Part shown: one piece after another, positions 27,092 through 35,715 of the stretch
Layout of the letters: each line of letters begins with the position of its first letter
Position numbering within the stretch: position 1 is the stretch's first letter
Assembly (NCBI RefSeq): GCF_017406825.1
Contig: NZ_JAFQXT010000010.1
Coordinates: forward strand, 1-49,945
Source of the DNA: Methanobrevibacter sp.
GTDB lineage: Archaea; Methanobacteriota; Methanobacteria; Methanobacteriales; Methanobacteriaceae
Direction of reading: 5' to 3'
Length of the DNA stretch: 49,945 nt
Position numbers and translations under genes: made by a program
Notes under the pieces: model-generated
The model's input: only the letters and a program-made list of their open reading frames with translations
Databases searched by the model: none
Told to the model about the DNA's origin: nothing

Positions 27092-28438
27092 ATGGAGATT
27101 TATTCAACTTTAACTCGTGATAAAGAGGATTTTAAAACAATTAATAAAAATAGAGTTAACTTATTCGTATGTGGACCTACAGTTTATGATGACGCTCATA
27201 TTGGCCATGGAAGAACATACATCTCATTCGATACAATAAAAAGATACTTGGAATTCAAGGGATATGCTGTATTTTACATTCAGAATGTTACAGATATTGA
27301 TGATAAAATCATTAACCGCTCAAAAGAAAGCGGGATTCCTGCCGATGCCCTGGCGCGCAAATTCGAAAGGAGATATCGTGAAGACATGGAAAAGTTAAAT
27401 GTGAACGGTGTCAATCTCTTCGCAAGGGCAACAGACCATATGCCTGAAATATTGGATCAAATCCAAAGGCTGATAGATAAAGGCTTTGCGTATGAAACCG
27501 AAGATGGAGTTTACTTTGAAATTGATAAATTCGAGGAATTCGGGAAACTGTCCAACAGAAATGTGGATGAGCTGGAATCACACAGGGATATTGCTGAAAC
27601 CACTAAGAAGAACCATCAGGACTTTGCTTTATGGAAGAAACGTGAAGGCGTTGATGAACCGACCTGGCCATCCCCATGGGGTGATGGAAGACCTGGATGG
27701 CACATTGAAGACACTGCTATCACTGAATATTACTTTGGAGAGCAATATGATGTCCACGGCGGAGGACTGGATTTGATATTCCCTCACCATGAAGCCGAAA
27801 TCACACAAATGGAGGCGGTTTCAGGAAAATCTCCAATGGTTAGATACTGGTTACATACAGGTTTCTTAAATGTCAATGGGGAAAAGATGTCCAAGTCTCT
27901 GCATAACTTCATCACTATTCGTGAATTGCTTGAAAATTATGAGCCTGACACATTCAGATTCTTTGTATTGTCCACTCACTACAGAAGTCCGATTGACTTT
28001 TCAAAAGACTCTCTTCATCAGTCCGAAAGGAGTTTGGATAGAATCAGAAAATACTATGGCCAATTGGATGTTGAAGTTGATGATGGGGAATTTTCCTGTG
28101 AAAAATTGAATCCTCACAGGGAAGAGTTCTTCAACAGTATGGATGATGATTTCAACACTCCAAAAGCTATCGCATCCATTTTTGGATTAATCAATGACAC
28201 TAAAAATGAATTGGATAACCTCTCCGATGATGAAAAGATTGCCATCAAATCATTTTTAGATGATGCATCACATATTTTGGGAGTCAGCTTTGAACTTCAG
28301 GATGTTGGTGCAGGTTCAGATGATTTGTTAGATGTTATTTCTGAAGTTAGATCAGAGTTAAGGGCTAACAAGCAGTATGACTTATCAGATAAGATCAGAG
28401 AAAATCTGCAGTCATTGGGTTATGAAGTAAACGATTAG
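27092..28438 (+). CDS. cysS: Cysteinyl-tRNA synthetase (448 aa)
   Basis: Class I aminoacyl-tRNA synthetase that charges tRNA-Cys. The HIGH signature appears in CGPTVYDDAHIGHGRTYI (about 24-41), preceded by one zinc cysteine. The zinc site continues with GGGLDLIFPHHEAEITQ, and KMSKS is intact (GEKMSKSLHNF, about 262-272). The ATG at 27092 follows GAGGTTT; an upstream TTG at 27077 lies within the T-run and is rejected. Its presence matters because several methanogens lack CysRS and make Cys-tRNA through SepRS. The tRNA-Cys gene ends 29 bases before the start codon. Confidence 0.97.
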   Translation: MEIYSTLTRDKEDFKTINKNRVNLFVCGPTVYDDAHIGHGRTYISFDTIKRYLEFKGYAVFYIQNVTDIDDKIINRSKESGIPADALARKFERRYREDMEKLNVNGVNLFARATDHMPEILDQIQRLIDKGFAYETEDGVYFEIDKFEEFGKLSNRNVDELESHRDIAETTKKNHQDFALWKKREGVDEPTWPSPWGDGRPGWHIEDTAITEYYFGEQYDVHGGGLDLIFPHHEAEITQMEAVSGKSPMVRYWLHTGFLNVNGEKMSKSLHNFITIRELLENYEPDTFRFFVLSTHYRSPIDFSKDSLHQSERSLDRIRKYYGQLDVEVDDGEFSCEKLNPHREEFFNSMDDDFNTPKAIASIFGLINDTKNELDNLSDDEKIAIKSFLDDASHILGVSFELQDVGAGSDDLLDVISEVRSELRANKQYDLSDKIRENLQSLGYEVND

Positions 28439-28499
28439 GGGTTCATTCTCCTCTTTTTTTAATTTTTTTTTTGAATGTAAATTAATAATTAATAATTAA

Positions 28500-28593
28500 A
28501 TAACAATTGTTATTATTTAATTTTTTAGGCATGCGAAACATTTATATATAAAAAAAATAACATATGTTATATAGTAAATATAACACGTGATAT
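28500..28593 (+). promoter_or_regulatory. metY promoter with three ATAAC-N4-GTTAT-type operators
   Basis: Perfect palindromes ATAACAATTGTTAT (28500-28513) and ATAACATATGTTAT (28557-28570), plus ATAAC-ACGT-GATAT (28580-28593) with one mismatch. The TATA box TTTATATATA (about 28541-28550) lies between the first and second sites, so the second site covers the expected start of transcription. Confidence 0.75.
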
Positions 28594-28627
28594 AATTTAC
28601 TGAATTTAATTAAAAAGGTGATAATAA

Positions 28628-29923
28628 ATGACAAATAAAGATTATGGATTAGCAACATTAGGTGTACGCGCAGGACAAATTCCAGACCCCGTAACAGGGG
28701 CACAGGCAGTGCCTATCTATCAAACAACTTCATATGTATTTAAAGACTCAGATGAAGCTGCAAGGAGATTCGCCCTTCAAGAGTTTGGACAAATCTACTC
28801 CAGACTCACAAACCCTACCAGTGATGTATTTGAAGCAAGAATTGCTGCCATCGAAGGCGGTAACTCAGGAATTTCAACATCAAGTGGTCTTGCAGCAATT
28901 ACATATGCAATATTGAATGTTACCGAGCCTGGAGACAACATCGTTTCAGCAGACAACCTGTACGGAGGAACCTACCAATTGTTCAACTACACTTTCAAGG
29001 ACCTTGCCAGAGAAGTCAAGTTTGTCGATTCACAAGACTTGGAAGCCTTTGAAAAAGCAATTGATGAAAAGACAAAGGCGATTTATGTCGAATCAATAGG
29101 AAACCCTAAACTTGATGTGCCGGATTTCGAAGCTCTTGCTGAAATTGCACATTCTCACGACATACCATTAATAGTGGACAATACCGTTGGTGTGGGACTT
29201 GTCAGACCGTTGAAGCATGGTGCAGATGTGATTGCAGCTTCCGCCACCAAATATGTGGGGGGACATGGTACCGCAATTGGAGGATATATTGTCGATTCAG
29301 GTAAATTCAACTGGGGAAACGGCAAATTCCCTAACTTTACAAAAGCGGATCCAAGTTATCACGGATTAGTGTTCTGGGATACATTCGGAGACGTGCCTGA
29401 ACTTGGAAACATTGCATTCACCGTAAGAATAAGGGCAAGACTTTTAAGGGACATCGGTGCAACACAGGCGCCAGTGCACAGTTTCATATTCCTGCAAGGA
29501 CTGGAAAGTCTTGATGTGCGTGTAAAAAGACACTCAGAAAATGCACTTAAAGTTGCAAAATTCCTGGAATCACACCCGAAAGTTAATTGGGTAAACTATC
29601 CTGGTCTCGAATCACATCCGACTTACGAAGTCAATAAAAAATACTTAAAAGACCATTTTGCAGGTATTTTAGGTTTCGGTGTTGAAGGTGGAGAAGAGGC
29701 AGGAAGAAAAGTAATTGAAAAATTAGAGCTATTCTCAATACTTGCAAATATCGGAGATGCAAAAAGCCTGGCTATCCACCCTGCAAGTACAACACATCAG
29801 CAGTTAACTCCAAAAGAGCAGGAAGCAACTGGAGTAACACCAGACTTCATTAGATTATCCATAGGTCTTGAAGACGTTGATGATTTGATAGCTGATTTAA
29901 GTCAAGCTTTAGACAGTATTTAA
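28628..29923 (+). CDS. metY: O-acetylhomoserine/O-acetylserine sulfhydrylase (431 aa)
   Basis: PLP enzyme of the Cys/Met metabolism family that fixes sulfide onto O-acetylhomoserine (or O-acetylserine). The opening [20 protein letters not shown] is typical of MetY rather than cystathionine synthases. The tyrosine and arginine region [12 protein letters not shown] binds [11 protein letters not shown] is the usual aspartate region, and the PLP lysine lies in [11 protein letters not shown] (about 205-215). A strong GGTGAT site precedes the start. Three palindromic operators suggest tight control together with cysK and cysE. Methanogens often make homocysteine otherwise, so direct sulfhydrylation here may act as an alternative or as an OAS route. 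Confidence 0.94.
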   Translation: MTNKDYGLATLGVRAGQIPDPVTGAQAVPIYQTTSYVFKDSDEAARRFALQEFGQIYSRLTNPTSDVFEARIAAIEGGNSGISTSSGLAAITYAILNVTEPGDNIVSADNLYGGTYQLFNYTFKDLAREVKFVDSQDLEAFEKAIDEKTKAIYVESIGNPKLDVPDFEALAEIAHSHDIPLIVDNTVGVGLVRPLKHGADVIAASATKYVGGHGTAIGGYIVDSGKFNWGNGKFPNFTKADPSYHGLVFWDTFGDVPELGNIAFTVRIRARLLRDIGATQAPVHSFIFLQGLESLDVRVKRHSENALKVAKFLESHPKVNWVNYPGLESHPTYEVNKKYLKDHFAGILGFGVEGGEEAGRKVIEKLELFSILANIGDAKSLAIHPASTTHQQLTPKEQEATGVTPDFIRLSIGLEDVDDLIADLSQALDSI

Positions 29924-29952
29924 ATTTAAAATGAAAAATTTGGAGATAAGAA

Positions 29953-31161
29953 ATGTATTTGGATAACTCAGCAACTACTCAAGTTAGTGAAGAAGTTTTT
30001 AAGGAAATGGAACCTTATTTCATACAGGAGTTTGGAAATCCATCCACCTTATATGGAATAGGTCGCGAATCAAAAAAAGCATTGAATTTAGCCAGACAAA
30101 GAGTCGCAGATTCAATTAATGCAAAACCTGAAGAAATTATTTTCACAAGCGGGGGATCAGAATCCGATAACCTCGCTATTAAAGGTGTTGCATTTAAGTT
30201 ACAGAAAAAGGGTAAACATATCATTACAACCAATATTGAACATCCTGCTGTAAAGAATACTTTAGGATTTTTAGAATCTCTCGATTTTAAAGTAACCTAT
30301 TTGCCTGTAAACAAAAACGGCATAATTGATATCGAAGATTTAAAAGACGCAATCACTGACGAAACTATCCTAATCACTGTAATGCATGCAAACAATGAAA
30401 TAGGAACAATCCAGCCTATTGAGGAAATAGGCAAAATCGCACGTGAGAAAAATATCAAATTCCACGTCGATGCAGTGCAAAGTTTTGGAAAGATAGAAGT
30501 GGATGTTGAGAAATTGAATATAGACTTACTTTCCTTATCTTCCCATAAAATCAATGGTCCAAAAGGTGTTGGAGCATTATACATCAGAAAAGGAACTCGT
30601 GTCGTACCCCTCATTCATGGGGGTGGACAGGAAAGAGGAATTAGAGGAGGAACTGAAAACGTTCCTGCAATTGTCGGATTTGGAAAGGCTTGTGAAATAG
30701 CCGCAAACAAACTTGATGAACATTATGAAAAGCTATCAGCAATTCGTGATGAGCTCATTGACAAGGTGTTGAGCACTATTCCAGAATCATACCTGAATGG
30801 TGACAGGGAAACCAGATTGCCGAACCTTGTCAATTTCAGATTCAAAGCTATTGAAGGCGAATCCTTAATTCTTTTATTGGATGCTAATGGATATCAGGCA
30901 TCAACAGGCTCAGCATGTTCATCAAATACCCTTGAGGCATCACCTGTTCTAACAGCTTTGGACTTGGATCCTGTCGATGTTCACGGGTCACTGAGAATTT
31001 CACTTGCTCCTGAAAGTGAAGCTTTTGATGTTGATGAATTTGTGGATACAGTTGCAGAAGCTGTTAAAAGATTAAGACAAATGTCCCCGTTATGGAATCA
31101 GGAACTTGATTACGATAATATAATGTGTAGAAAACATGAAGACGGATGTAGGAAGTGCTAA
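29953..31161 (+). CDS. nifS: Cysteine desulfurase, NifS/IscS class (402 aa)
   Basis: PLP enzyme that removes sulfur from cysteine as a persulfide for iron-sulfur cluster assembly. The PLP lysine is in SLSSHKINGPKG (about 196-207), the histidine region is MHANNEIGTIQP, and the persulfide cysteine is in STGSACSSNT (about 317-326) on a long loop as in class I enzymes. An odd C-terminal tail carries three more cysteines (MCRKHEDGCRKC). It begins 29 bases after metY and ends 2 bases before the scaffold gene, so the two form one unit. Use of cysteine as sulfur source fits the neighbouring cysteine synthesis genes. Confidence 0.95.
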   Translation: MYLDNSATTQVSEEVFKEMEPYFIQEFGNPSTLYGIGRESKKALNLARQRVADSINAKPEEIIFTSGGSESDNLAIKGVAFKLQKKGKHIITTNIEHPAVKNTLGFLESLDFKVTYLPVNKNGIIDIEDLKDAITDETILITVMHANNEIGTIQPIEEIGKIAREKNIKFHVDAVQSFGKIEVDVEKLNIDLLSLSSHKINGPKGVGALYIRKGTRVVPLIHGGGQERGIRGGTENVPAIVGFGKACEIAANKLDEHYEKLSAIRDELIDKVLSTIPESYLNGDRETRLPNLVNFRFKAIEGESLILLLDANGYQASTGSACSSNTLEASPVLTALDLDPVDVHGSLRISLAPESEAFDVDEFVDTVAEAVKRLRQMSPLWNQELDYDNIMCRKHEDGCRKC

Positions 31162-31163
31162 TT

Positions 31164-31535
31164 ATGGATTATTCAGAAAAAGTAATGGATCATTTCGCAA
31201 ACCCAAGAAACTGCAGAATGATGGAAGATGCTAATGGAGTTGGAACTGTAGGAAACCCTACCTGTGGAGATTTGATGACAATCTACATCAAAGTTGAGGA
31301 TAATGTAATTCAAGACATTTCCTTCCAAACCTTTGGTTGCGGTGCGGCAATTGCAACAAGCAGCATGATTACTGAAATTGCCGTTGGTAAAACTTTAGAA
31401 GAGGCTTTAAAAATCTCCCGTAATGATGTTGCAGAAGAATTGGATGGTCTTCCACCAATAAAAATGCATTGTTCTAACCTTGCGGCAGACGGTCTTCAGG
31501 CAGCCATTGAAAATTATTATGAAAACAATCAATAA
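31164..31535 (+). CDS. nifU: Iron-sulfur cluster scaffold IscU/NifU N-domain (123 aa)
   Basis: Scaffold on which the adjacent desulfurase builds iron-sulfur clusters. The three cluster cysteines are present in GNPTCGDLMT, FGCGAAIATSS and MHCSNLAADG, together with the usual aspartate after the first. The C-terminal NFU and middle 2Fe-2S domains of full NifU are absent, so this is the short IscU form. I chose the ATG at 31164, two bases after the nifS stop; a GTG at 31155 overlapping nifS would add three residues. Its pairing with nifS indicates a dedicated two-gene system. Confidence 0.95.
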   Translation: MDYSEKVMDHFANPRNCRMMEDANGVGTVGNPTCGDLMTIYIKVEDNVIQDISFQTFGCGAAIATSSMITEIAVGKTLEEALKISRNDVAEELDGLPPIKMHCSNLAADGLQAAIENYYENNQ

Positions 31536-31591
31536 TAATAAATACTTAAAGTAATAAAATATTTTTAATCCATTATAGGAGATGTTTTATT

Positions 31592-31957
31592 ATGGCAAAA
31601 ATATTAAAATGTGATGATTGTGGAAGCATAATCCAAGTTTTGGCTGAAGGCGATGAAAAAGTATGTTCTGACCACATGCTTGAATTCCCAGTACAAACTG
31701 AAGGAGAAAAAGCTCCTAAACACAAACCAGTTGTTGAAATTGATGGTGATAAGGTAACCGTAAAAGTCGGTGAAGCCGCTCACCCAATGGATGATGACCA
31801 CTACATTGAATTTGTTATCATCGAAGCTGGTGGCGAACAATACGCAAAATGCTTCAAACCGGGTGATGTTGCAGAAGCAACTTTCACTGTAAACTCAACT
31901 GATGACGTTGTAGCATTGGCATTTTGTAACCAACACGGACTCTGGTCCAGTGAATAA
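31592..31957 (+). CDS. Superoxide reductase, desulfoferrodoxin-like (121 aa)
   Basis: Reduces superoxide to hydrogen peroxide in anaerobes. The catalytic non-haem iron ligands are recognisable: His in PKHKPVVE, two His in AHPMDDDHYIEF, and Cys and His in AFCNQHGLW. The N-terminal desulforedoxin-like part has only three of the four usual cysteines (CDDC, then VCSDH where CC is expected), so centre I is probably altered or lost. A strong AGGAGAT site and a hairpin terminator at 31956 suggest an independent, well-expressed gene. It lies just after the iron-sulfur genes, a sensible place for an oxygen-defence gene. Confidence 0.92.
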   Translation: MAKILKCDDCGSIIQVLAEGDEKVCSDHMLEFPVQTEGEKAPKHKPVVEIDGDKVTVKVGEAAHPMDDDHYIEFVIIEAGGEQYAKCFKPGDVAEATFTVNSTDDVVALAFCNQHGLWSSE

Positions 31958-31982
31958 GTTTAAAAATTTAATTTTTAAACTT
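31956..31982 (+). terminator. Hairpin plus T-tract terminator after the superoxide reductase gene
   Basis: AAGTTTAAAAAT (31956-31967) and ATTTTTAAACTT (31971-31982) form a perfect 12-bp stem with a TTA loop, followed by a T-rich run to about 32000. Confidence 0.75.
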
Positions 31983-32040
31983 TATTTTTTCTTTTTTTTT
32001 ATAAAAAATTTTAATAATATCTTATTATAAAATTTATTAC

Positions 32041-32544
32041 GTGAATATTAAGTATATTAAATTAATAATTTTTGTTGTAGTTTTGCTTTTGATTTCCGCA
32101 GCAGTTGTTTTCATTGAAAGTTCTCTGGACAATATCAATGAATCGATGCCGGCTATAAGCGACGGTATTGTTCAGGGAGATAAAGATTACAATGAATCCG
32201 TTGAATTATTGAACAGCAGGGATTTCGAACAGTCAAGAGAAAAAGCTATTTCTGCAGGTGATAATTACAATAACAGTCTGCAGAAGCTGGAAGGAATCCG
32301 GGAAAAATATGATAAGGATTTAAATGAGGTTCACAAGGACTACATCGACACAACAATAAATGAATTGAAACTTAAACTGAAAGCGGTGGATGAACTAAAA
32401 GAGGCAATATATTATTTGGAAATCTATTATAATTACACCGGATCAACCCATGGAACCGAAGCTAATGATTTGATGTACAGCTCATTGAAATATCAGAATG
32501 AAAGAAATGAAATCGTCCAGGAGAATCCGGATTTATTCACTTAA
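32041..32544 (+). CDS. Membrane-anchored coiled-coil protein (167 aa, GTG start)
   Basis: An N-terminal membrane helix (LIIFVVVLLLISAAVVFI, about 7-24) is followed by a fully helical, charged domain with heptad-like spacing (for example KLEGIREKYDKDLNEVHKDY). No cysteine-based motif. The GTG at 32041 is the only start that includes the whole helix; the ribosome binding site is weak and a TATA-like TTATAAAA lies about 20 bases upstream, so the transcript may be nearly leaderless. It ends 13 bases before the RecJ-like gene and is probably cotranscribed with it. I do not recognise the family. Confidence 0.65.
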   Translation: MNIKYIKLIIFVVVLLLISAAVVFIESSLDNINESMPAISDGIVQGDKDYNESVELLNSRDFEQSREKAISAGDNYNNSLQKLEGIREKYDKDLNEVHKDYIDTTINELKLKLKAVDELKEAIYYLEIYYNYTGSTHGTEANDLMYSSLKYQNERNEIVQENPDLFT

Positions 32545-32557
32545 AACGAGGTTTTAT

Positions 32558-34819
32558 ATGAAGACTAAATGTCCAAAATGTAATGGAATTGGTTCAGTTG
32601 TAGTGGACTATAAGGAATGCGATGCCTGTGGAGGAACAGGCTTTGAAGATGATGTTTTTGATATAGGTAATCATTTTAAAGGAGTAAACAGTAAAGCAAA
32701 AGCAAAATTTGACCTTGGAGGAGAGGAAGACATTCCATGTGAAGTATGCAACGGCAAGGGACAGGTGGAAGTTTATGATGAATGCCAGTATTGTCATGGA
32801 ACAGGTCAAATAAACGTTTGCAGGGACTGTGGCAAGCTGCTTGATGAAAAATATGACCTGTGCCATGAATGCGGTGAAAAAAGGAAAGCCGAAAAAATAA
32901 AGTATGATGAATTCGAAGCCAAACGAAAAGCGGCCCGTGATGTGTACGTTCTGGATCCCATCTGCAATATGAGGGATGTTGACAAGGACAAATTATACAA
33001 AGGAAAAATTACAAGAATAGAAAGATATGGGGCTTTCGTATCTTTAAACAGTAATGTTTGGGGTCTGATGAGAGGAGATGTCAGCGAATATAATGTCGGC
33101 GAGGAGATAATCGTATTCATAACCTCAATCAAATCAAGGGAAGGCAAAATTGATTTTGCACCCGCTTATGTTGATTCATATAATCTTAAGAAACTCACCA
33201 AATCAATTCCGAGAACCCTCATTTCCCAATTGGAGGAGTATAAGGGAAAAATTGTCAGAATTGATGGTGAGGTTCAGCAAATCCAGCAGACTTCAGGGCC
33301 AACAATCTTCATCATCAGCGATGAGACAGGAATCACAGAAATTGCCGCATTTGATAAGGCGGGAGAAAGGTCCTATCCAGAAATCGAATTGAACGATGCG
33401 GTGCAGGTCATCGGTGAAGTTAATGAGCATGGCGGAAAAACTCAAATCGAGTCATCTTCAATGCTAAAACTCGATGAGGAAAGCACCCGCCAGCTACATA
33501 GGCTGATTGATGATGCATTAAACAGAAAAGCCAAACCTCAAGAGGTCGATTTCCTGGTCAAAAGTGATGTTTTAAACAGGCTCAGACCTAAGATGTATGA
33601 GGCTGCACAAAAGATTAGAAGAGCAATACTTGACGGAAGAACAATTCTTTTAAGACATCACAATGATGCGGATGGAATTGTCTCCGGAGTTGCAATGGAA
33701 AAGGCAATCGTTCCTTTAATACAGGAAATAAATCCAAGTAATGATGCCGAATACTATTACTTTAAAAGGTCACCAAGCAAGGCGCCATTTTACGAGCTTG
33801 AAGATGTCGTGAAGGATTTGTCATTCGCCCTTGAAGACCAGGAAAGGCACGGTCAGAAATTACCTCTAATAGTGTTATTGGACAACGGCTCAACAGAAGA
33901 GGACATCGTCGCATTAATGCAGGCAAAAATCTATGACATTGAGGTTGTTGTAATAGACCATCACTCTCCGGGGGAATTGCTTACAAAAGATGAGCATGAC
34001 GGTGAGATATATGGCGCAACAGTGGCAGTCGACGAATATGTGGACACCCATGTTAACCCTTACCTTGTTGGTGGAGATTCCCAATTGACCGCAGGATGCC
34101 TTGCAACGGAAGTGGCACACATTATCAACCCTGATGTTGAGGAATTGATTAAGCATCTGCCTGCAATCGCGTCTTTAGGAGACCGTGCAGATTGCGGTGA
34201 AACATATCAGTACTTGAAATTGGCCGCTCAAAAAGGATTCAGCAAGGAACATCTGGCGAAAGTGGCTGAATGTGTGGATTTTGAAGCGTATTTCTTAAGA
34301 TTCATGAATGGCAGAGGAATAATGGATACGATTTTGGCGGTTGACAATCTTGATAAGCACAGAAAGATGATTGATGCATTATACTCAGAATATCAAAAAA
34401 GAATCAATACCCAACTCAGAGCGGCACTTCCGAATATCAAGCAGACACAGCTTGAAAACGGAATTTACTTCAATCTGCTTGACGTTGAAAAATTCGCCCA
34501 TAAATTCACGTTTCCAGCTCCTGGAAAAACCTGCGGATTTGTGCATGACCATATAATTAAGCAATTGGGGGAAGACAAGCCGATTGTAACATTGGGTCAT
34601 GGGCCTGATTTCGGAGTATTCAGAGCGACTGATGCTGTAAACGAGCAGTACGGATTCAATGTAAATGAGATTGTGGCAAAGATGATTGAAAAAGTCCCTC
34701 AGGCGGGCGTGGATGGTGGAGGCCATGAATGCGCCGGATCCATCAAATACATTGAAGGGCTTGGCCAGGAAGTATTATACAAGGTAGTTGAAGAAATCCA
34801 ATCATTATCTAAAAACTGA
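32558..34819 (+). CDS. Archaeal RecJ-like DHH protein with DnaJ-type zinc fingers, COG1107 (753 aa)
   Basis: Archaea-specific member of the RecJ/DHH phosphoesterase family, predicted single-strand DNA or RNA exonuclease. Order of parts: four CxxCxGxG zinc repeats (CPKCNGIG, CDACGGTG, CEVCNGKG, CQYCHGTG, within residues 4-87); a zinc ribbon (CRDCGKLLDEKYDLCHECG); an S1 RNA-binding domain (LYKGKITRIERYGAFVSL); an OB-fold (VRIDGEVQQIQQTSG); the DHH core with HHNDADGIVSG and VVVIDHHSPGE; and the DHHA1 end with GGHECAGSIK. The ATG at 32558 follows GAGGT. The zinc-ribbon gene starts 5 bases later, implying a shared job. The substrate is unproven. Confidence 0.93.
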   Translation: MKTKCPKCNGIGSVVVDYKECDACGGTGFEDDVFDIGNHFKGVNSKAKAKFDLGGEEDIPCEVCNGKGQVEVYDECQYCHGTGQINVCRDCGKLLDEKYDLCHECGEKRKAEKIKYDEFEAKRKAARDVYVLDPICNMRDVDKDKLYKGKITRIERYGAFVSLNSNVWGLMRGDVSEYNVGEEIIVFITSIKSREGKIDFAPAYVDSYNLKKLTKSIPRTLISQLEEYKGKIVRIDGEVQQIQQTSGPTIFIISDETGITEIAAFDKAGERSYPEIELNDAVQVIGEVNEHGGKTQIESSSMLKLDEESTRQLHRLIDDALNRKAKPQEVDFLVKSDVLNRLRPKMYEAAQKIRRAILDGRTILLRHHNDADGIVSGVAMEKAIVPLIQEINPSNDAEYYYFKRSPSKAPFYELEDVVKDLSFALEDQERHGQKLPLIVLLDNGSTEEDIVALMQAKIYDIEVVVIDHHSPGELLTKDEHDGEIYGATVAVDEYVDTHVNPYLVGGDSQLTAGCLATEVAHIINPDVEELIKHLPAIASLGDRADCGETYQYLKLAAQKGFSKEHLAKVAECVDFEAYFLRFMNGRGIMDTILAVDNLDKHRKMIDALYSEYQKRINTQLRAALPNIKQTQLENGIYFNLLDVEKFAHKFTFPAPGKTCGFVHDHIIKQLGEDKPIVTLGHGPDFGVFRATDAVNEQYGFNVNEIVAKMIEKVPQAGVDGGGHECAGSIKYIEGLGQEVLYKVVEEIQSLSKN

Positions 34820-34824
34820 TAAAA

Positions 34825-35709
34825 ATGATTAAGGGGAATTATTGTCGAAAATGCGGCCAGAGAATACTGCCAAATGAACCGTTCTGCACTAACTGCGGTC
34901 TTAAAACAGGTTACGATACTGAAAAATCAACCTGCGTTTTAATTCCTCCAATACATGATATCGGTTTTTTTGATTTTGAGATAGACTTCTCGCCATACAT
35001 CAATACCAAGAATAATTTTAAATATGATATTTGCTCCTGCGGATACTTGAATGAGATTGATAATGATTATTGCTACATGTGCGGTGTTAAAAGAACTCCA
35101 AGCAAACTATCAAGAATCTTTAAAAATGAAAGTAAACCGAAATTTTCTGTTGATAATGTTTTATGCGAATGCGGGGCTGTCAACTCAAAGGAAAATGTCT
35201 ACTGTGAAATGTGCGGCAAACAGCTGAAGAAGGATGAATTCCATTTCAATGGCAATTACAGCAATTTCAATCTTGAGTTCAACGATTCCGTATTCTGCTT
35301 CTGCGGTGAAGAAAACGAAAGATTCTCTTATTTCTGTAAAAACTGTGGATTGCCATTGATTAATTATGGGAATTTGGGTGAAATGGCAATATTATGTACA
35401 TGTTCCACATTAAACGACGTAACTTCCGATTTTTGCACTGAATGCGGCACTAATTTGAGAAGGGAGGACACAAAAATCGTTTGTGTATGCGGACATATTA
35501 ATTCAAAACATTTTAAATTTTGTGAAAATTGTGAAAGGCCATTAAATCCTCAAAGGATGATTAAGACAAGAATCATATGCTCTTGTGGAGAAATTTTATC
35601 ATGGGACAGTGAGTTTTGCCATAATTGCGGTAAGAACATTAAAAGAAGTATACTTCATAAAAATTCAATAAACGCTGCTGTAAGAACTCTAAAGGACAAG
35701 CTGAGGTAG
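34825..35709 (+). CDS. Seven-zinc-ribbon protein (294 aa)
   Basis: The protein is a string of seven zinc ribbons and little else: CRKCGQRILPNEPFCTNCG, CSCGYLNEIDNDYCYMCG, CECGAVNSKENVYCEMCG, CFCGEENERFSYFCKNCG, CTCSTLNDVTSDFCTECG, CVCGHINSKHFKFCENCE and CSCGEILSWDSEFCHNCG. The first is CxxC-CxxC; the other six begin CxC. Short linkers separate them, with a longer insert after the first. No membrane segment or catalytic motif is visible. Its gene sits 5 bases after the RecJ-like gene and 6 bases before a zinc-ribbon peptidase gene. A scaffold or nucleic-acid-binding role is plausible, but not shown. Confidence 0.85.
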   Translation: MIKGNYCRKCGQRILPNEPFCTNCGLKTGYDTEKSTCVLIPPIHDIGFFDFEIDFSPYINTKNNFKYDICSCGYLNEIDNDYCYMCGVKRTPSKLSRIFKNESKPKFSVDNVLCECGAVNSKENVYCEMCGKQLKKDEFHFNGNYSNFNLEFNDSVFCFCGEENERFSYFCKNCGLPLINYGNLGEMAILCTCSTLNDVTSDFCTECGTNLRREDTKIVCVCGHINSKHFKFCENCERPLNPQRMIKTRIICSCGEILSWDSEFCHNCGKNIKRSILHKNSINAAVRTLKDKLR

Positions 35710-35715
35710 AATCAA

